Assembly: GCA_016215605.1 (NCBI GenBank)
Contig: JACRJB010000007.1
Location: 102,819 to 166,818, forward strand
DNA from: Rhodopseudomonas palustris
GTDB taxonomy: Bacteria > Pseudomonadota > Alphaproteobacteria > Rhizobiales > Xanthobacteraceae
DNA: 64,000 bases
Reading direction: 5' to 3'
Position numbers and translations under genes: made by a program. This document shows, piece after piece, positions 16,067 to 24,991 of this stretch. Below the pieces are notes generated by a model. It did not search any database. It saw only the letters and a program-made list of their open reading frames with translations, and had not been told where the DNA came from. Every line of letters begins with the position of its first letter. Position 1 is the first letter of the stretch.

Positions 16067-17259
16067 CGGCACCGACGTCCCTTCCACTCAGCGGCGTGCG
16101 CGTGCTGGACCTCACGCAGGTCCAGTTCGGGCCGTGCGCGACCCAAGTCCTCGGCGATTTCGGCGCCGAAATCATCAAGATCGAACGACCAGGCGATGGC
16201 GACATCTGCCGCGGCACCGATCCGTTCATCGTCGAGGCGGCCGGCGAGTCGGCTTACTTCATGGGGCTGAACCGGAACAAGCGCGGCATGGCGCTCAACA
16301 TGGGAAAGCCCGGCGGTTTCGAGATCGTATCGAAGCTGCTCGATCAAGCGGACGTGCTGGTCCACAATTTTCGGCCCGGCGTGGCCGAGCGCCTCGGCCT
16401 CGGCTACGACAAACTCAAGGAAACGCACCCGCGTCTGATCTACGCCTCAGGGTCCGGCTTCGGTCCGAGCGGGCCGCTGGCGCACAAGGGCGGCCAGGAT
16501 TTTCTCGCCCAGTCGCTGTCCGGCCTCGCATCACGCAATCCGGACGCCGAGGGCGTGCCGCAGCTGTTTCCCACCGCGCTCGGCGATTTCACCTCCGGGA
16601 TGGTGATGGTGCAGGGGATCCTGATGGCCCTGTATCACCGCGAGCGGACCGGCCTCGGTCAGCGCATCGATGTCTGCCTGCTCGACGTGCTGGTGACCCT
16701 GCAGCAGCAGGAAGTCACGCAGTGGCTGCTGCGGCAGAAGGAAGTCAACTGGGTCAAGCAGAACCTGATCGGGATCTTCCAGACCAGGGACGGAGCGGTG
16801 ACGTTGGTCGGCGTGTTCCGTCCCAATCCGCTCGGCGACATCTGCCGGGCGTTGGATCTCGAAGACTATTCGTCGTGGCCGAAATACGCGGATCGTGCGT
16901 CGTGGGGCCCCAACAGGTCGGCGATCTTCGAGCTGCTCGCGCCAGGCTTCGCCAAGTTCACCACCGCCGAATGCCTCGACCGGCTCGACGGCGAAGACGT
17001 GCTGTGCGCGCCGGTGCTGTCGCTCGGCGAAGCGGTGACGCAACCGCAGATCGAGGCCAACGGACTGATGATCGAGTTCGACCATCCGGTACACGGCAAG
17101 GTCAGGACCGTCGGCAATCCGTTGAAGATGTCGTCGGTCGCGAAGCTCGCGACCCGCGCCGCCCCGACTCTCGGTCAGCACAACGAAGAGGTGCTCGCCG
17201 AACTCGGTTACGCAGCCGCCGACATCGAACGTTTGCGCGGCGAAGGCGTGATTTCCTGA
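16063..17259 (+). CDS. CaiB/BaiF CoA-transferase (module A)
   Basis: A family III CoA-transferase of 398 residues that moves CoA between a thioester and a free carboxylic acid. The catalytic Asp is Asp146 in the motif GGQDFLAQSLSG. The N-terminal GVRVLDLTQVQFGPCATQVL and the NRNKRGMALNM region are typical. Unlike the module's other CaiB protein it lacks the HDINY racemase signature, so it is probably a true transferase. It overlaps the binding-protein gene by 4 bp, tying substrate import to CoA activation. Confidence 0.88.
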   Translation: MTAPTSLPLSGVRVLDLTQVQFGPCATQVLGDFGAEIIKIERPGDGDICRGTDPFIVEAAGESAYFMGLNRNKRGMALNMGKPGGFEIVSKLLDQADVLVHNFRPGVAERLGLGYDKLKETHPRLIYASGSGFGPSGPLAHKGGQDFLAQSLSGLASRNPDAEGVPQLFPTALGDFTSGMVMVQGILMALYHRERTGLGQRIDVCLLDVLVTLQQQEVTQWLLRQKEVNWVKQNLIGIFQTRDGAVTLVGVFRPNPLGDICRALDLEDYSSWPKYADRASWGPNRSAIFELLAPGFAKFTTAECLDRLDGEDVLCAPVLSLGEAVTQPQIEANGLMIEFDHPVHGKVRTVGNPLKMSSVAKLATRAAPTLGQHNEEVLAELGYAAADIERLRGEGVIS

Positions 17260-17290
17260 GCGTCTGCATTCTCCGAACCAAGGATCGATC

Positions 17291-17764
17291 ATGATCGTAG
17301 ATTTCGACGACAGCCCACGTTCCACCATTCACGATCTGAAGATCGGCGACAGCATCGCCATCGAGAAGACGATCAGCGAATCCGACGTCTACCTGTTCGC
17401 CGGCATCTGCGGCGATTTCTCGCCGAACCACATCAACGAACGCTACATGGGAAAGACGCGGTTTCGCACCCGTATCGCCCAGGGCGCGTTGGTGGTCGGA
17501 TTCACATCCGCCGCTGCGGCGATGTTCGGCATCAAGTATCGGGTCGACGGCGTTTCGGCGGGCTACGATCGTATCCGCTTCGTGGCGCCGGTGTTCTTCG
17601 GAGACACGATCCTGATCCGCTACGAAGTGGTGCGCATCGATCTCGACCGCGACCGCGCCTACGCGTCGCTCAAGGTCACCAACCAGCGCGACGAGGTCGT
17701 TCTGGTCGGCGAGCATGTGCTGCGCTTCGTCGCTCTCGAAGAACCGCTGGAGGCGCAGGCATGA
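17291..17764 (+). CDS. MaoC-like hot-dog hydratase (module A)
   Basis: A 157-residue hot-dog fold protein of the (R)-enoyl-CoA hydratase group. The dyad Asp42/His47 sits in the motif AGICGDFSPNHINERYM, matching the hydratase D-x4-H signature. A second conserved stretch is GYDRIRFVAPVFFGDTI. It would hydrate an enoyl-CoA. AAGGA precedes the ATG, and its stop overlaps the crotonase start (ATGA). A close paralogue lies in module B. Confidence 0.88.
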   Translation: MIVDFDDSPRSTIHDLKIGDSIAIEKTISESDVYLFAGICGDFSPNHINERYMGKTRFRTRIAQGALVVGFTSAAAAMFGIKYRVDGVSAGYDRIRFVAPVFFGDTILIRYEVVRIDLDRDRAYASLKVTNQRDEVVLVGEHVLRFVALEEPLEAQA

Positions 17765-18537
17765 AGGAGCCCATCGTCCGCCTCGAGATCAGAGGACCGG
17801 TCGGTCTCATCACGCTCAATCGACCGGAGGCGCTGAACGCGCTCAGCACCGAACTGATGGACGCGCTGACCGACGCACTCCGCAAATGCGAGAACGATCC
17901 GGCGATCGGCTGCATGGTGCTGACCGGACAGGGACGTGCCTTCGCGGCCGGCGCCGACATCAAGGAAATGGCGAACAAGACTTACGCCGAGGCCTACAGC
18001 GAGAACTTCATCACCCGCAACTGGGAGGAGGCGACGCGCTGCCGCAAGCCGGTGATTGCCGCGGTCAATGGGCTGGCGCTGGGCGGCGGCTGCGAGCTCG
18101 CGATGATGTGCGATTTCATCCTGTGCGCGGATACGGCTCGCTTTGGTCAGCCCGAGGTCAAGGTCGGGGTGATGCCCGGCGCGGGCGGCACGCAGCGGCT
18201 GTCGCGGTCGATCGGAAAATCCAAGGCGATGGAGATGTGCCTGACCGGACGCATGATGTCGGCCGACGAGGCCGAACGCTGCGGCCTGGTCAGCCGGGTG
18301 CTTCCCGCCGACGAGCTGATCGACGAGGCCGTCCGCGTCGCAACCCAGATCGCGGAGCTGTCGCGGCCGATGATCATGATGACCAAGGAGGCTGTCGACC
18401 GCTCGTTCGAGGTGCCGCTCAGCGAGGGTGTCCGGTTCGAACGGCGACTGGCGCACACGACGTTCGCGCTCGAAGATCACAAGGAAGGCGCTGCGGCCTT
18501 TGCCGAGAAGCGCAAGCCGAACTTCCATCATCGCTGA
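17761..18537 (+). CDS. enoyl-CoA hydratase/crotonase (module A)
   Basis: A 258-residue crotonase. The oxyanion-hole segment FAAGADIKEM and both catalytic glutamates are retained: Glu112 in GGGCELAMMCDFI and Glu132 in FGQPEVKVGVMPGAGGTQRL. It should therefore be an active enoyl-CoA hydratase forming (S)-3-hydroxyacyl-CoA. Two hydratases of opposite stereochemistry, MaoC and crotonase, are adjacent and translationally coupled. Confidence 0.92.
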   Translation: MKEPIVRLEIRGPVGLITLNRPEALNALSTELMDALTDALRKCENDPAIGCMVLTGQGRAFAAGADIKEMANKTYAEAYSENFITRNWEEATRCRKPVIAAVNGLALGGGCELAMMCDFILCADTARFGQPEVKVGVMPGAGGTQRLSRSIGKSKAMEMCLTGRMMSADEAERCGLVSRVLPADELIDEAVRVATQIAELSRPMIMMTKEAVDRSFEVPLSEGVRFERRLAHTTFALEDHKEGAAAFAEKRKPNFHHR

Positions 18538-18556
18538 CCCCACGCCGGCGCCCGAC

Positions 18557-20221
18557 ATGCTGCAACTCCCGTTCGATCGCTGGACACTCGACGCTGCGCT
18601 CGCCGAACGCGCGCGGCTGTCGCCGGACGCGCCGTTCGTGCGCATGATCGACGGCGAGCCGGTCAGCTACGCCCGGATGCAGGCCCAGTGCACGGCATTG
18701 GCCTACGCGTTGGAGCAGGAGGGCGTGAAGCCAGGAGATCGCGTCGTGGTGATGGGCGCGAACTGCCTGTGGACCCTGCAGGCCTGGTTTGCGCTCAATC
18801 TGCTGGGCGCGGTCGACGTCACCATCAACACGGCGTATCGCGGCCACACGCTCGAACATGCCATCAACACGGCTGATGCCCGGCTGATCCTGATCGAAGA
18901 TCGCCTGTTGCCGGTGTTGCGCGACAGCGAGCAGGCCGTCCCCGGGCTCATTCGCGCGCTCTGCTATCAGGCGGATGGCGCGGCGCCGGCGGTGGATTTG
19001 CGCTTCGAGCGGGTGTCGCTGGCGCCCCTCGCCAGTGCCGTCGATGGGCCGGCGGGATGGCGGCCGGCCGGCGCCAGGATGTCGGACCTCGCCTCGATCA
19101 TCTTCACCTCGGGGACGTCCGGTCCGGCCAAGGGCGTGATGCTGCCGCACGCGCAGACCTATCTGCTCGCACGCGAATCCGCGCAGCAGATGCAGGTGAC
19201 CGAGCGCGATGTCTACTATGTGTTTCATCCGTTGTTCCACATGTCGCCGCGCTACGTCGGCATCTATGCGGCATTGATCGCGGGTGCGGCAGTGTGCCTC
19301 GATCGCAGCTTCAGCGCCGCCGACTGGCTCGACCGCATCCGGGCTTGCGGCGCGACGGTGTCGATCGCCCACGGCCCGATGCTGGAGATGATCCACGCCC
19401 AGCCGGCGCGTCCCGACGATGCCGATAACCCGTTGCGACGGTTCGGGACGTCGCCGTTCCCGCGCCACATCGCGGCGGAATTCGAGGCGCGGTTCGCCGT
19501 CCGGGGGCTGGAGGTGTGGGGCATGACCGAAGCCAACATCCCGATCTGGTCGTCGCTCGACGAGCCGCTGCGGCCAGGCTGTTGTGGCCGGCCGATCGCC
19601 GACCATTACGAGCTGCGGATCGTCGATCCAGACACCGATTGCGACGTCGCAATCGGCGCCACCGGCGAATTGCTGGTGCGTTCGAAATTGCCGTGGACGT
19701 TGATGCAGGGTTACTTCGGCATGCCCGACGCGACGATCAAGGCCTGGCGCAATCTCTGGTTCCACACCGGCGATCTCGTTTATCGCGACGACGGAGGCTA
19801 CTACCATTTCGTCGACCGGCTCGGCGATCGCATCCGCCGCCGGGCGGAGAACATCTCGTCCTACGAGATCGAGCACGCCGCGACGACGTATCCCGGCATC
19901 GGCGAATGCGCTGCCGTCGGCGTTGCGTCGGAATTCGCCTCCGATGACGACGTCAAGCTGGTGGTGGTTCCGAATTCGGCGACGGCGGCCATCGATCCTG
20001 TCGGCTTGCTGGCGCATCTGGCGCGGCGGTTGCCGCACTACATGGTGCCGCGCTACATCGAGATCGTCGACGCCTTGCCGCGGACGCCCACCAACAAGAT
20101 CCGCAAAGCGGAGCTGCGACAGAACGGCGTCGGTGTATCGACCTGGGATCGCAAGGCCGCCGGCATCGTCCTGAAGGATCTCGTCGACAGCCAGCGCGAC
20201 ATGTGCAGCGTCAGCGCCTGA
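18557..20221 (+). CDS. AMP-forming acyl-CoA ligase (module A)
   Basis: A 554-residue adenylate-forming ligase that activates a carboxylic acid with ATP and CoA. Motifs: IIFTSGTSGPAKGVM (P-loop), VWGMTEANIP (A5), the DRLGDRIRRRAENISSYEIE hinge, and the A10 lysine in RTPTNKIRKAEL. The hinge sequence resembles the CaiC (carnitine-CoA ligase) branch. The ATG at 18557 has no strong ribosome site, so it may be coupled to the crotonase gene 19 bp upstream. A paralogue of nearly the same length lies at 34.1 kb. Confidence 0.88.
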   Translation: MLQLPFDRWTLDAALAERARLSPDAPFVRMIDGEPVSYARMQAQCTALAYALEQEGVKPGDRVVVMGANCLWTLQAWFALNLLGAVDVTINTAYRGHTLEHAINTADARLILIEDRLLPVLRDSEQAVPGLIRALCYQADGAAPAVDLRFERVSLAPLASAVDGPAGWRPAGARMSDLASIIFTSGTSGPAKGVMLPHAQTYLLARESAQQMQVTERDVYYVFHPLFHMSPRYVGIYAALIAGAAVCLDRSFSAADWLDRIRACGATVSIAHGPMLEMIHAQPARPDDADNPLRRFGTSPFPRHIAAEFEARFAVRGLEVWGMTEANIPIWSSLDEPLRPGCCGRPIADHYELRIVDPDTDCDVAIGATGELLVRSKLPWTLMQGYFGMPDATIKAWRNLWFHTGDLVYRDDGGYYHFVDRLGDRIRRRAENISSYEIEHAATTYPGIGECAAVGVASEFASDDDVKLVVVPNSATAAIDPVGLLAHLARRLPHYMVPRYIEIVDALPRTPTNKIRKAELRQNGVGVSTWDRKAAGIVLKDLVDSQRDMCSVSA

Positions 20222-20363
20222 CGAGCGATGCTGCAAGTGCTGCGTCTTCATCTTCGCATGTCAGCTCGGCGACTTGTCGCGTGCGGACGGACTTGCCCAT
20301 TCGACGATCGTCGTTACCATCTCGCCGCCAGATAGCGGCCTCACACGAACAGCCCGGGATTTC

Positions 20364-23300
20364 ATGACCGCAATCACGCTTCAGGACGTGTCGCTTCAGG
20401 ACAAGTACATCAAGCCGTCGGGGCGGATCTATCTGTCCGGCGTGCAGGCGCTGGTGCGTCTGCCGCTGTTGCAACGCGAGAGGGATCGAGCCGCCGGACT
20501 CGATACCGGCGGTTTCATCTCGGGTTATCGCGGCTCGCCCCTCGGCATGTACGACAGTGCGTTGTGGGGCGCGAAGTCGCATCTCGCCAGCGCCAACGTT
20601 CAGTTCCAGCCGGGATTGAACGAAGACCTCGCTGCGACGTCGGTGTGGGGCAGTCAGCAGGTCGGCATGTTTCCGGGCGCGACCGTGCAGGGCGTGTTCG
20701 GCATCTGGTACGGCAAGGGCCCCGGCGTCGATCGATCGGTCGATGCCCTGAAGCACGCCAACGCCGCCGGCACCTCGCGCTTTGGCGGTGTGCTGGCGCT
20801 GGCCGGTGACGACCACGGCTGTCAGTCGTCGACGCTGCCGCATCAGAGCGAGCAGGTGTTCCGGGCGGCGATGATGCCGATCCTCAACCCGTCGACCGTG
20901 CAGGAGTATCTCGACTTCGGCATCTACGGCTTCGCGCTGTCGCGCTACTCGGGCTGCTGGATCGGCTTCAAGGCGATCTCCGAAACGGCGGAGAGTTCCG
21001 CGTCGATCACGGTCGATCCGCAGCGCATGCAGTTCGTCGATCCGAGCGATTTCGAGATGCCGGCGGGCGGCCTGCATATCCGCTGGCCGGATCCGCCGCT
21101 CGAGGCCGAGCGCCGTCTGCACGGGCCGAAGATGCAGGCCGTCGCCGCGTTTGCGCGCGCCAATCCGATCGACCGCGTGGTGCTGGACTCACCGTCGCCG
21201 CGCCTCGGCATTCTGACCACCGGCAAGGCGTATCTGGACGTGCGCCAGGCGCTCAGCGACCTCGGTCTGTCCGAGGACGCCTGCAGGTCGCTGGGTCTGC
21301 GCATCTACAAGGTCGGCCTGGTGTGGCCGCTCGAGGTTGAGGGGGCGCGCGCGTTCGCCGCCGGGCTTCAGGACGTGCTGGTGGTCGAGGAGAAGCACGG
21401 CTTCATCGAGAACCAGCTGGTGCAGGCGCTGTACAACATGGACGCCGGCCGACGACCTTCGGTGGTCGGCAAGAGCGACGAGCGCGGGGCGCCGTTGCTA
21501 CCCAGCGAGGGCGAATTGTCGCCGACGCTGGTCGCCCGCGCGATCCTGTCTCGGCTCGAACGGATGGGGAGCGGCAATCCGCAACTGGCGCAGCGGTTGG
21601 CGCGCCTGGAGTCGTTCGAACGCGTGGCGTCGACGCCGCAGATCAAGTCGCAGCGCGCGCCGTTCTTCTGTTCGGGCTGTCCGCACAACACGTCGACGCA
21701 ACTGCCCGAAGGCAGCCGCGCGATGGCCGGGATCGGATGCCACGGCATGGCGACCTGGATGCCGAACCGCAACACCCAGACCATCACCCACATGGGCGGC
21801 GAAGGCGCAAACTGGATCGGTCAGGCGCCGTTCACGGCGGAGAAACACGTCTTCCAGAATCTCGGCGACGGCACCTACACCCACAGCGGCTTGCTTGCGA
21901 TCCGCGCCGCCGCGGCGTCGGGCGTCAACATCACCTACAAGATTCTCTACAACGATGCCGTGGCGATGACCGGCGGGCAATCCGCAGAGAGCGGCTTCAC
22001 CGTGCCGCAGATCGCCTCGCAGATGGCGGCCGAAGGCGCGAAGCGTATCGTGGTCGTGTCCGACGAGCCGGACAAATACACGGACCTGAGCCTGTTCCCG
22101 CCCGGGGTGACGACGCACGATCGCAAGGACCTCGATGCCGTGCAGCGTGAGTTGCGCGACATCGCCGGCCTTTCCGTGATGATCTACGATCAGACCTGCG
22201 CCGCCGAGAAGCGGCGCCGTCGCAAGCGCGGCCAGTTTCCCGATCCGGCCAAGCGGGCCTTCATCAACGACGCGGTGTGCGAGGGCTGCGGCGACTGTTC
22301 GGTGAAATCCAACTGCGTCTCCGTCAAACCGCTCGAAACCGAGCTTGGTCGAAAGCGCACCATCGATCAGTCGTCCTGCAACAAGGATTTTTCCTGCGTG
22401 GAAGGCTTCTGCCCGAGCTTCGTCACCGTGCACGGCGGCGGCCTGCGCAAGCCGGCGAAGCCGAGCGTGACCGGCGGCGCGGACCTGTTCGCGGCGCTGC
22501 CGATGCCTGCGCCCCGGCCGTTGCACGAACCTTACAATCTGTTGATGACGGGCATCGGCGGCACCGGCGTCATCACGGTCGGCGCGCTGCTCGGCATGGC
22601 GGCTCACCTCGAGGGCAAGGGCTGTTCGGTGCTGGATTTCACCGGCCTGGCGCAGAAGAACGGCGGCGTCATGACCCATGTGCGCATCGCGCCGACGCCG
22701 GAGGACATCGCTGCGGTGCGTATCGCCGCCGGCGGTGCCGATCTGCTGCTCGGCTTCGATATCGTCGGGGCGGCCTCGCCGGTGGCGCTGGCGCGGATCG
22801 AGGAGGGCGTCACCCGCGCGGTGATCAACAGTTCGCTGACTCCGACGGCGGCCTTCGTCACCGACGGCAATGTCGACTTCGAAGCCGGCCTGATGAACAA
22901 GGTCCTGCGCGATGCGGTCGGCGAGAAGCGCATCGACTTCGTGCAGGGCTCCCGGATTGCCACGACGATCATGGGCGATTCGATCGCGACCAACCTGCTG
23001 CTGCTCGGCTACGTGTTCCAGAAAGGATTGCTGCCGCTCAGCTTCGAGGCGATCGACCGCGCGATCGAACTCAACGGCTCGGCGGTCGAGGCCAATCGCC
23101 GCGCATTCGCCTGGGGCAGGCTGACGGCGCACGAACCGGCGGCGGTCGAGAAGGCGATGGCAAGCCGCGCCACGCCCACGGCGCGCGAGTTGTCGCTGAC
23201 CGAGCGCATCGCCTTCAATGCCGATGTCCTGACCCGCTATCAGGACGCCGCCTATGCGCGGCGTTACAGCGACGTCATCGCCCGGGTCCGGGCCGCCGAA

Positions 23301-23846
23301 GCGCGGCGCACGCCGGGCCTGAGCGGGCTGAGCGACGCGGCCGTGCGCGGCCTGTTCAAGCTGATGGCCTACAAGGACGAATACGAAGTCGCGCGGCTCT
23401 ACACCGACGGCGATTTCCTCGCCAAGCTCGACAAGCAGTTCGAGGGCGATTTCAAGCTTCGCTTCCATCTCGCGCCGCCGATCATGGCGAAGACCGATCC
23501 GGTCACCGGGCATCTGCGCAAGCGCGAGTTCGGGCCCTGGATGTTGACCGTCTTCAAGGTTCTGGCGCGGCTGCGGCGGTTGCGCGGCACGCCGTTCGAT
23601 CCGTTCGGCAACACCGCCGAGCGCAGGATGGAGCGGCAGATGATCGAAGACTATGTCGGCCAGATCGACGTACTGCTGGCACGGCTGACGCCACAAAATC
23701 ATTCGATCGCCGTCGAGATCCTGCGGCTGCCGGAGTCGATCCGCGGCTTCGGACACGTCAAGGATGCTTCGGTCCGCGCGGCCGAGGAACGCAAGCGTCA
23801 ACTCATCGCCGCGCTCGACAGCGGTGTTGCGGTCGCGGCCGAGTGA
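20364..23846 (+). CDS. fused indolepyruvate-type ferredoxin oxidoreductase (module A)
   Basis: A 1160-residue thiamine-diphosphate enzyme that oxidatively decarboxylates a 2-oxoacid to acyl-CoA and reduces ferredoxin. Order: N-terminal pyrimidine-binding domain (SGYRGSPLG); FFCSGCPHN (about 433); TPP-binding motif LGDGTYTHSG with YNDAVAMTGGQ (about 500-535); a cysteine-rich segment CEGCGDCSVKSNC (about 638) and SSCNKDFSCVEGFCP (about 670) for iron-sulfur binding; then a C-terminal gamma-type domain beginning MTGIGGTGVITVGALLG (about 726). IorA and IorB functions are thus in one chain. The start at 20364 gives MTAITLQD, matching the paralogue at 41109. Confidence 0.9.
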   Translation: MTAITLQDVSLQDKYIKPSGRIYLSGVQALVRLPLLQRERDRAAGLDTGGFISGYRGSPLGMYDSALWGAKSHLASANVQFQPGLNEDLAATSVWGSQQVGMFPGATVQGVFGIWYGKGPGVDRSVDALKHANAAGTSRFGGVLALAGDDHGCQSSTLPHQSEQVFRAAMMPILNPSTVQEYLDFGIYGFALSRYSGCWIGFKAISETAESSASITVDPQRMQFVDPSDFEMPAGGLHIRWPDPPLEAERRLHGPKMQAVAAFARANPIDRVVLDSPSPRLGILTTGKAYLDVRQALSDLGLSEDACRSLGLRIYKVGLVWPLEVEGARAFAAGLQDVLVVEEKHGFIENQLVQALYNMDAGRRPSVVGKSDERGAPLLPSEGELSPTLVARAILSRLERMGSGNPQLAQRLARLESFERVASTPQIKSQRAPFFCSGCPHNTSTQLPEGSRAMAGIGCHGMATWMPNRNTQTITHMGGEGANWIGQAPFTAEKHVFQNLGDGTYTHSGLLAIRAAAASGVNITYKILYNDAVAMTGGQSAESGFTVPQIASQMAAEGAKRIVVVSDEPDKYTDLSLFPPGVTTHDRKDLDAVQRELRDIAGLSVMIYDQTCAAEKRRRRKRGQFPDPAKRAFINDAVCEGCGDCSVKSNCVSVKPLETELGRKRTIDQSSCNKDFSCVEGFCPSFVTVHGGGLRKPAKPSVTGGADLFAALPMPAPRPLHEPYNLLMTGIGGTGVITVGALLGMAAHLEGKGCSVLDFTGLAQKNGGVMTHVRIAPTPEDIAAVRIAAGGADLLLGFDIVGAASPVALARIEEGVTRAVINSSLTPTAAFVTDGNVDFEAGLMNKVLRDAVGEKRIDFVQGSRIATTIMGDSIATNLLLLGYVFQKGLLPLSFEAIDRAIELNGSAVEANRRAFAWGRLTAHEPAAVEKAMASRATPTARELSLTERIAFNADVLTRYQDAAYARRYSDVIARVRAAEARRTPGLSGLSDAAVRGLFKLMAYKDEYEVARLYTDGDFLAKLDKQFEGDFKLRFHLAPPIMAKTDPVTGHLRKREFGPWMLTVFKVLARLRRLRGTPFDPFGNTAERRMERQMIEDYVGQIDVLLARLTPQNHSIAVEILRLPESIRGFGHVKDASVRAAEERKRQLIAALDSGVAVAAE

Positions 23847-23980
23847 GACGCTCCGTCGCAGTTGCGACGACCAGCTGTGGTTCGGATCTTCCGACGCCGC
23901 AGCGATGGCGGCGGAGGTTGACTTGCGCTGCTCTCGTGTAGAACAACACGGCCATTCGCGATGAGCAGAAACGGGGCGAC

Positions 23981-24991
23981 ATGAATCGGCAATGGCAGTT
24001 GGCACGACGACCCGCGGCAGAGCCGACCGTCGACGACTTCAAATTCGCGACGCTCGATCGCCCCGAATTGCGGGCCGCGGATGATGTGCTGATCCGCAAT
24101 CGGTTCTTGTCGCTCGATCCCTACATGCGGTGGCGCATGAACGATGCGAAGTCGTACGCGCCTCCGATCGGGCTTGGCGAGGTGATGGTCGGCGCCACCG
24201 TCGGCGAAGTCGTGGCCTCGAACGATAGTGGTTTCGGTCCAGGCGATCTGGTGGTGGCGGGCGGCGGCTGGCAGGACTACGCGATCGTCAAAGCGCCAGC
24301 GTTGCGCAAATGCGACGCCGCCGAGGTCGGTCCGACCGCTTATCTGGGCGTGCTCGGAAGTCCCGGATTCACGGCCTATGCGGGGCTGATGAAGATCGGC
24401 GAGCCGAAGCCGGGCGAGACCGTCGTGGTCGGGGCGGCCACCGGAGGCGTCGGTTCGCTGGTCGTCCAGTTGGCTAAATCGGCAGGCTGCCGTGTCGTGG
24501 CGGTCGCGGGCGGCGCCAAAAAATGCGCGCTCGCTGTCGAACGCTTCGGCGCCGATGCGGCAGTCGATCATCGTGACCCGGACCTCGCGCAGCAGCTCGC
24601 GGCGGCGTGCCCGAACGGCATCGACGTGTATTTCGAGAACATCGGCGGGCGCGTGCTGGACGCTGTGATCCCGCTGCTCAATCCGTTCGCCCGCGTGCCG
24701 GTTTGCGGGCTGATCTCGCAGTACAACAGTGCCAAGCCGGATACCAATCAAACGCCGCTGGCACGGCTGATGCAGGACACGCTGGTCAAGCGCCTGCTGG
24801 TCCGCGGCTTCATCGTCACGGACTATCTGGCCTATCGCGACGAGTTCCTCGCTGAAGTGACGCCGAAGGTTCGCTCCGGCGCTGTGGTGTTCATGGAGGA
24901 CATCGTCGACGGCCTGGAGCAGGCGCCTGCCGCTTTCATCGGACTGCTGAAAGGGCAGAACACAGGTAAGCTCATCATTCGGATTGATTGA
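23981..24991 (+). CDS. zinc-free medium-chain NADP-dependent oxidoreductase
   Basis: A 336-residue medium-chain reductase of the leukotriene B4 12-hydroxydehydrogenase/CurA type, which reduces an activated C=C or C=O with NADPH. The Rossmann motif is GAATGGVGSLVVQLAKSAG, preceded by the family segment LGSPGFTAYAGLM; RNRFLSLDPYMRWRM near the N-terminus is characteristic. No zinc ligands are present. It is 134 bp after the oxidoreductase gene and its last 17 bp overlap the 3' end of the opposing AroE-like gene. Confidence 0.87.
   Translation: MNRQWQLARRPAAEPTVDDFKFATLDRPELRAADDVLIRNRFLSLDPYMRWRMNDAKSYAPPIGLGEVMVGATVGEVVASNDSGFGPGDLVVAGGGWQDYAIVKAPALRKCDAAEVGPTAYLGVLGSPGFTAYAGLMKIGEPKPGETVVVGAATGGVGSLVVQLAKSAGCRVVAVAGGAKKCALAVERFGADAAVDHRDPDLAQQLAAACPNGIDVYFENIGGRVLDAVIPLLNPFARVPVCGLISQYNSAKPDTNQTPLARLMQDTLVKRLLVRGFIVTDYLAYRDEFLAEVTPKVRSGAVVFMEDIVDGLEQAPAAFIGLLKGQNTGKLIIRID

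Noticed and set aside
7767..20221. Reading module A as a carnitine (cai) operon because it holds CaiA-, CaiB-, CaiC- and CaiD-like proteins
   Set aside because: No CaiT transporter or CaiE is present; transport is by a Liv-type ABC system, and the added ferredoxin oxidoreductase and glycosidase do not fit carnitine reduction.
18419..20251. A 610-codon antisense frame across the module A ligase
   Set aside because: The sense ligase has all adenylation motifs; the antisense protein is low-complexity.
21498..24005. An 835-codon open frame antisense to the module A ferredoxin oxidoreductase
   Set aside because: The sense frame has clear TPP and iron-sulfur motifs. The antisense product is Arg/Ala/Gly-rich without domains, as is usual opposite GC-rich genes.
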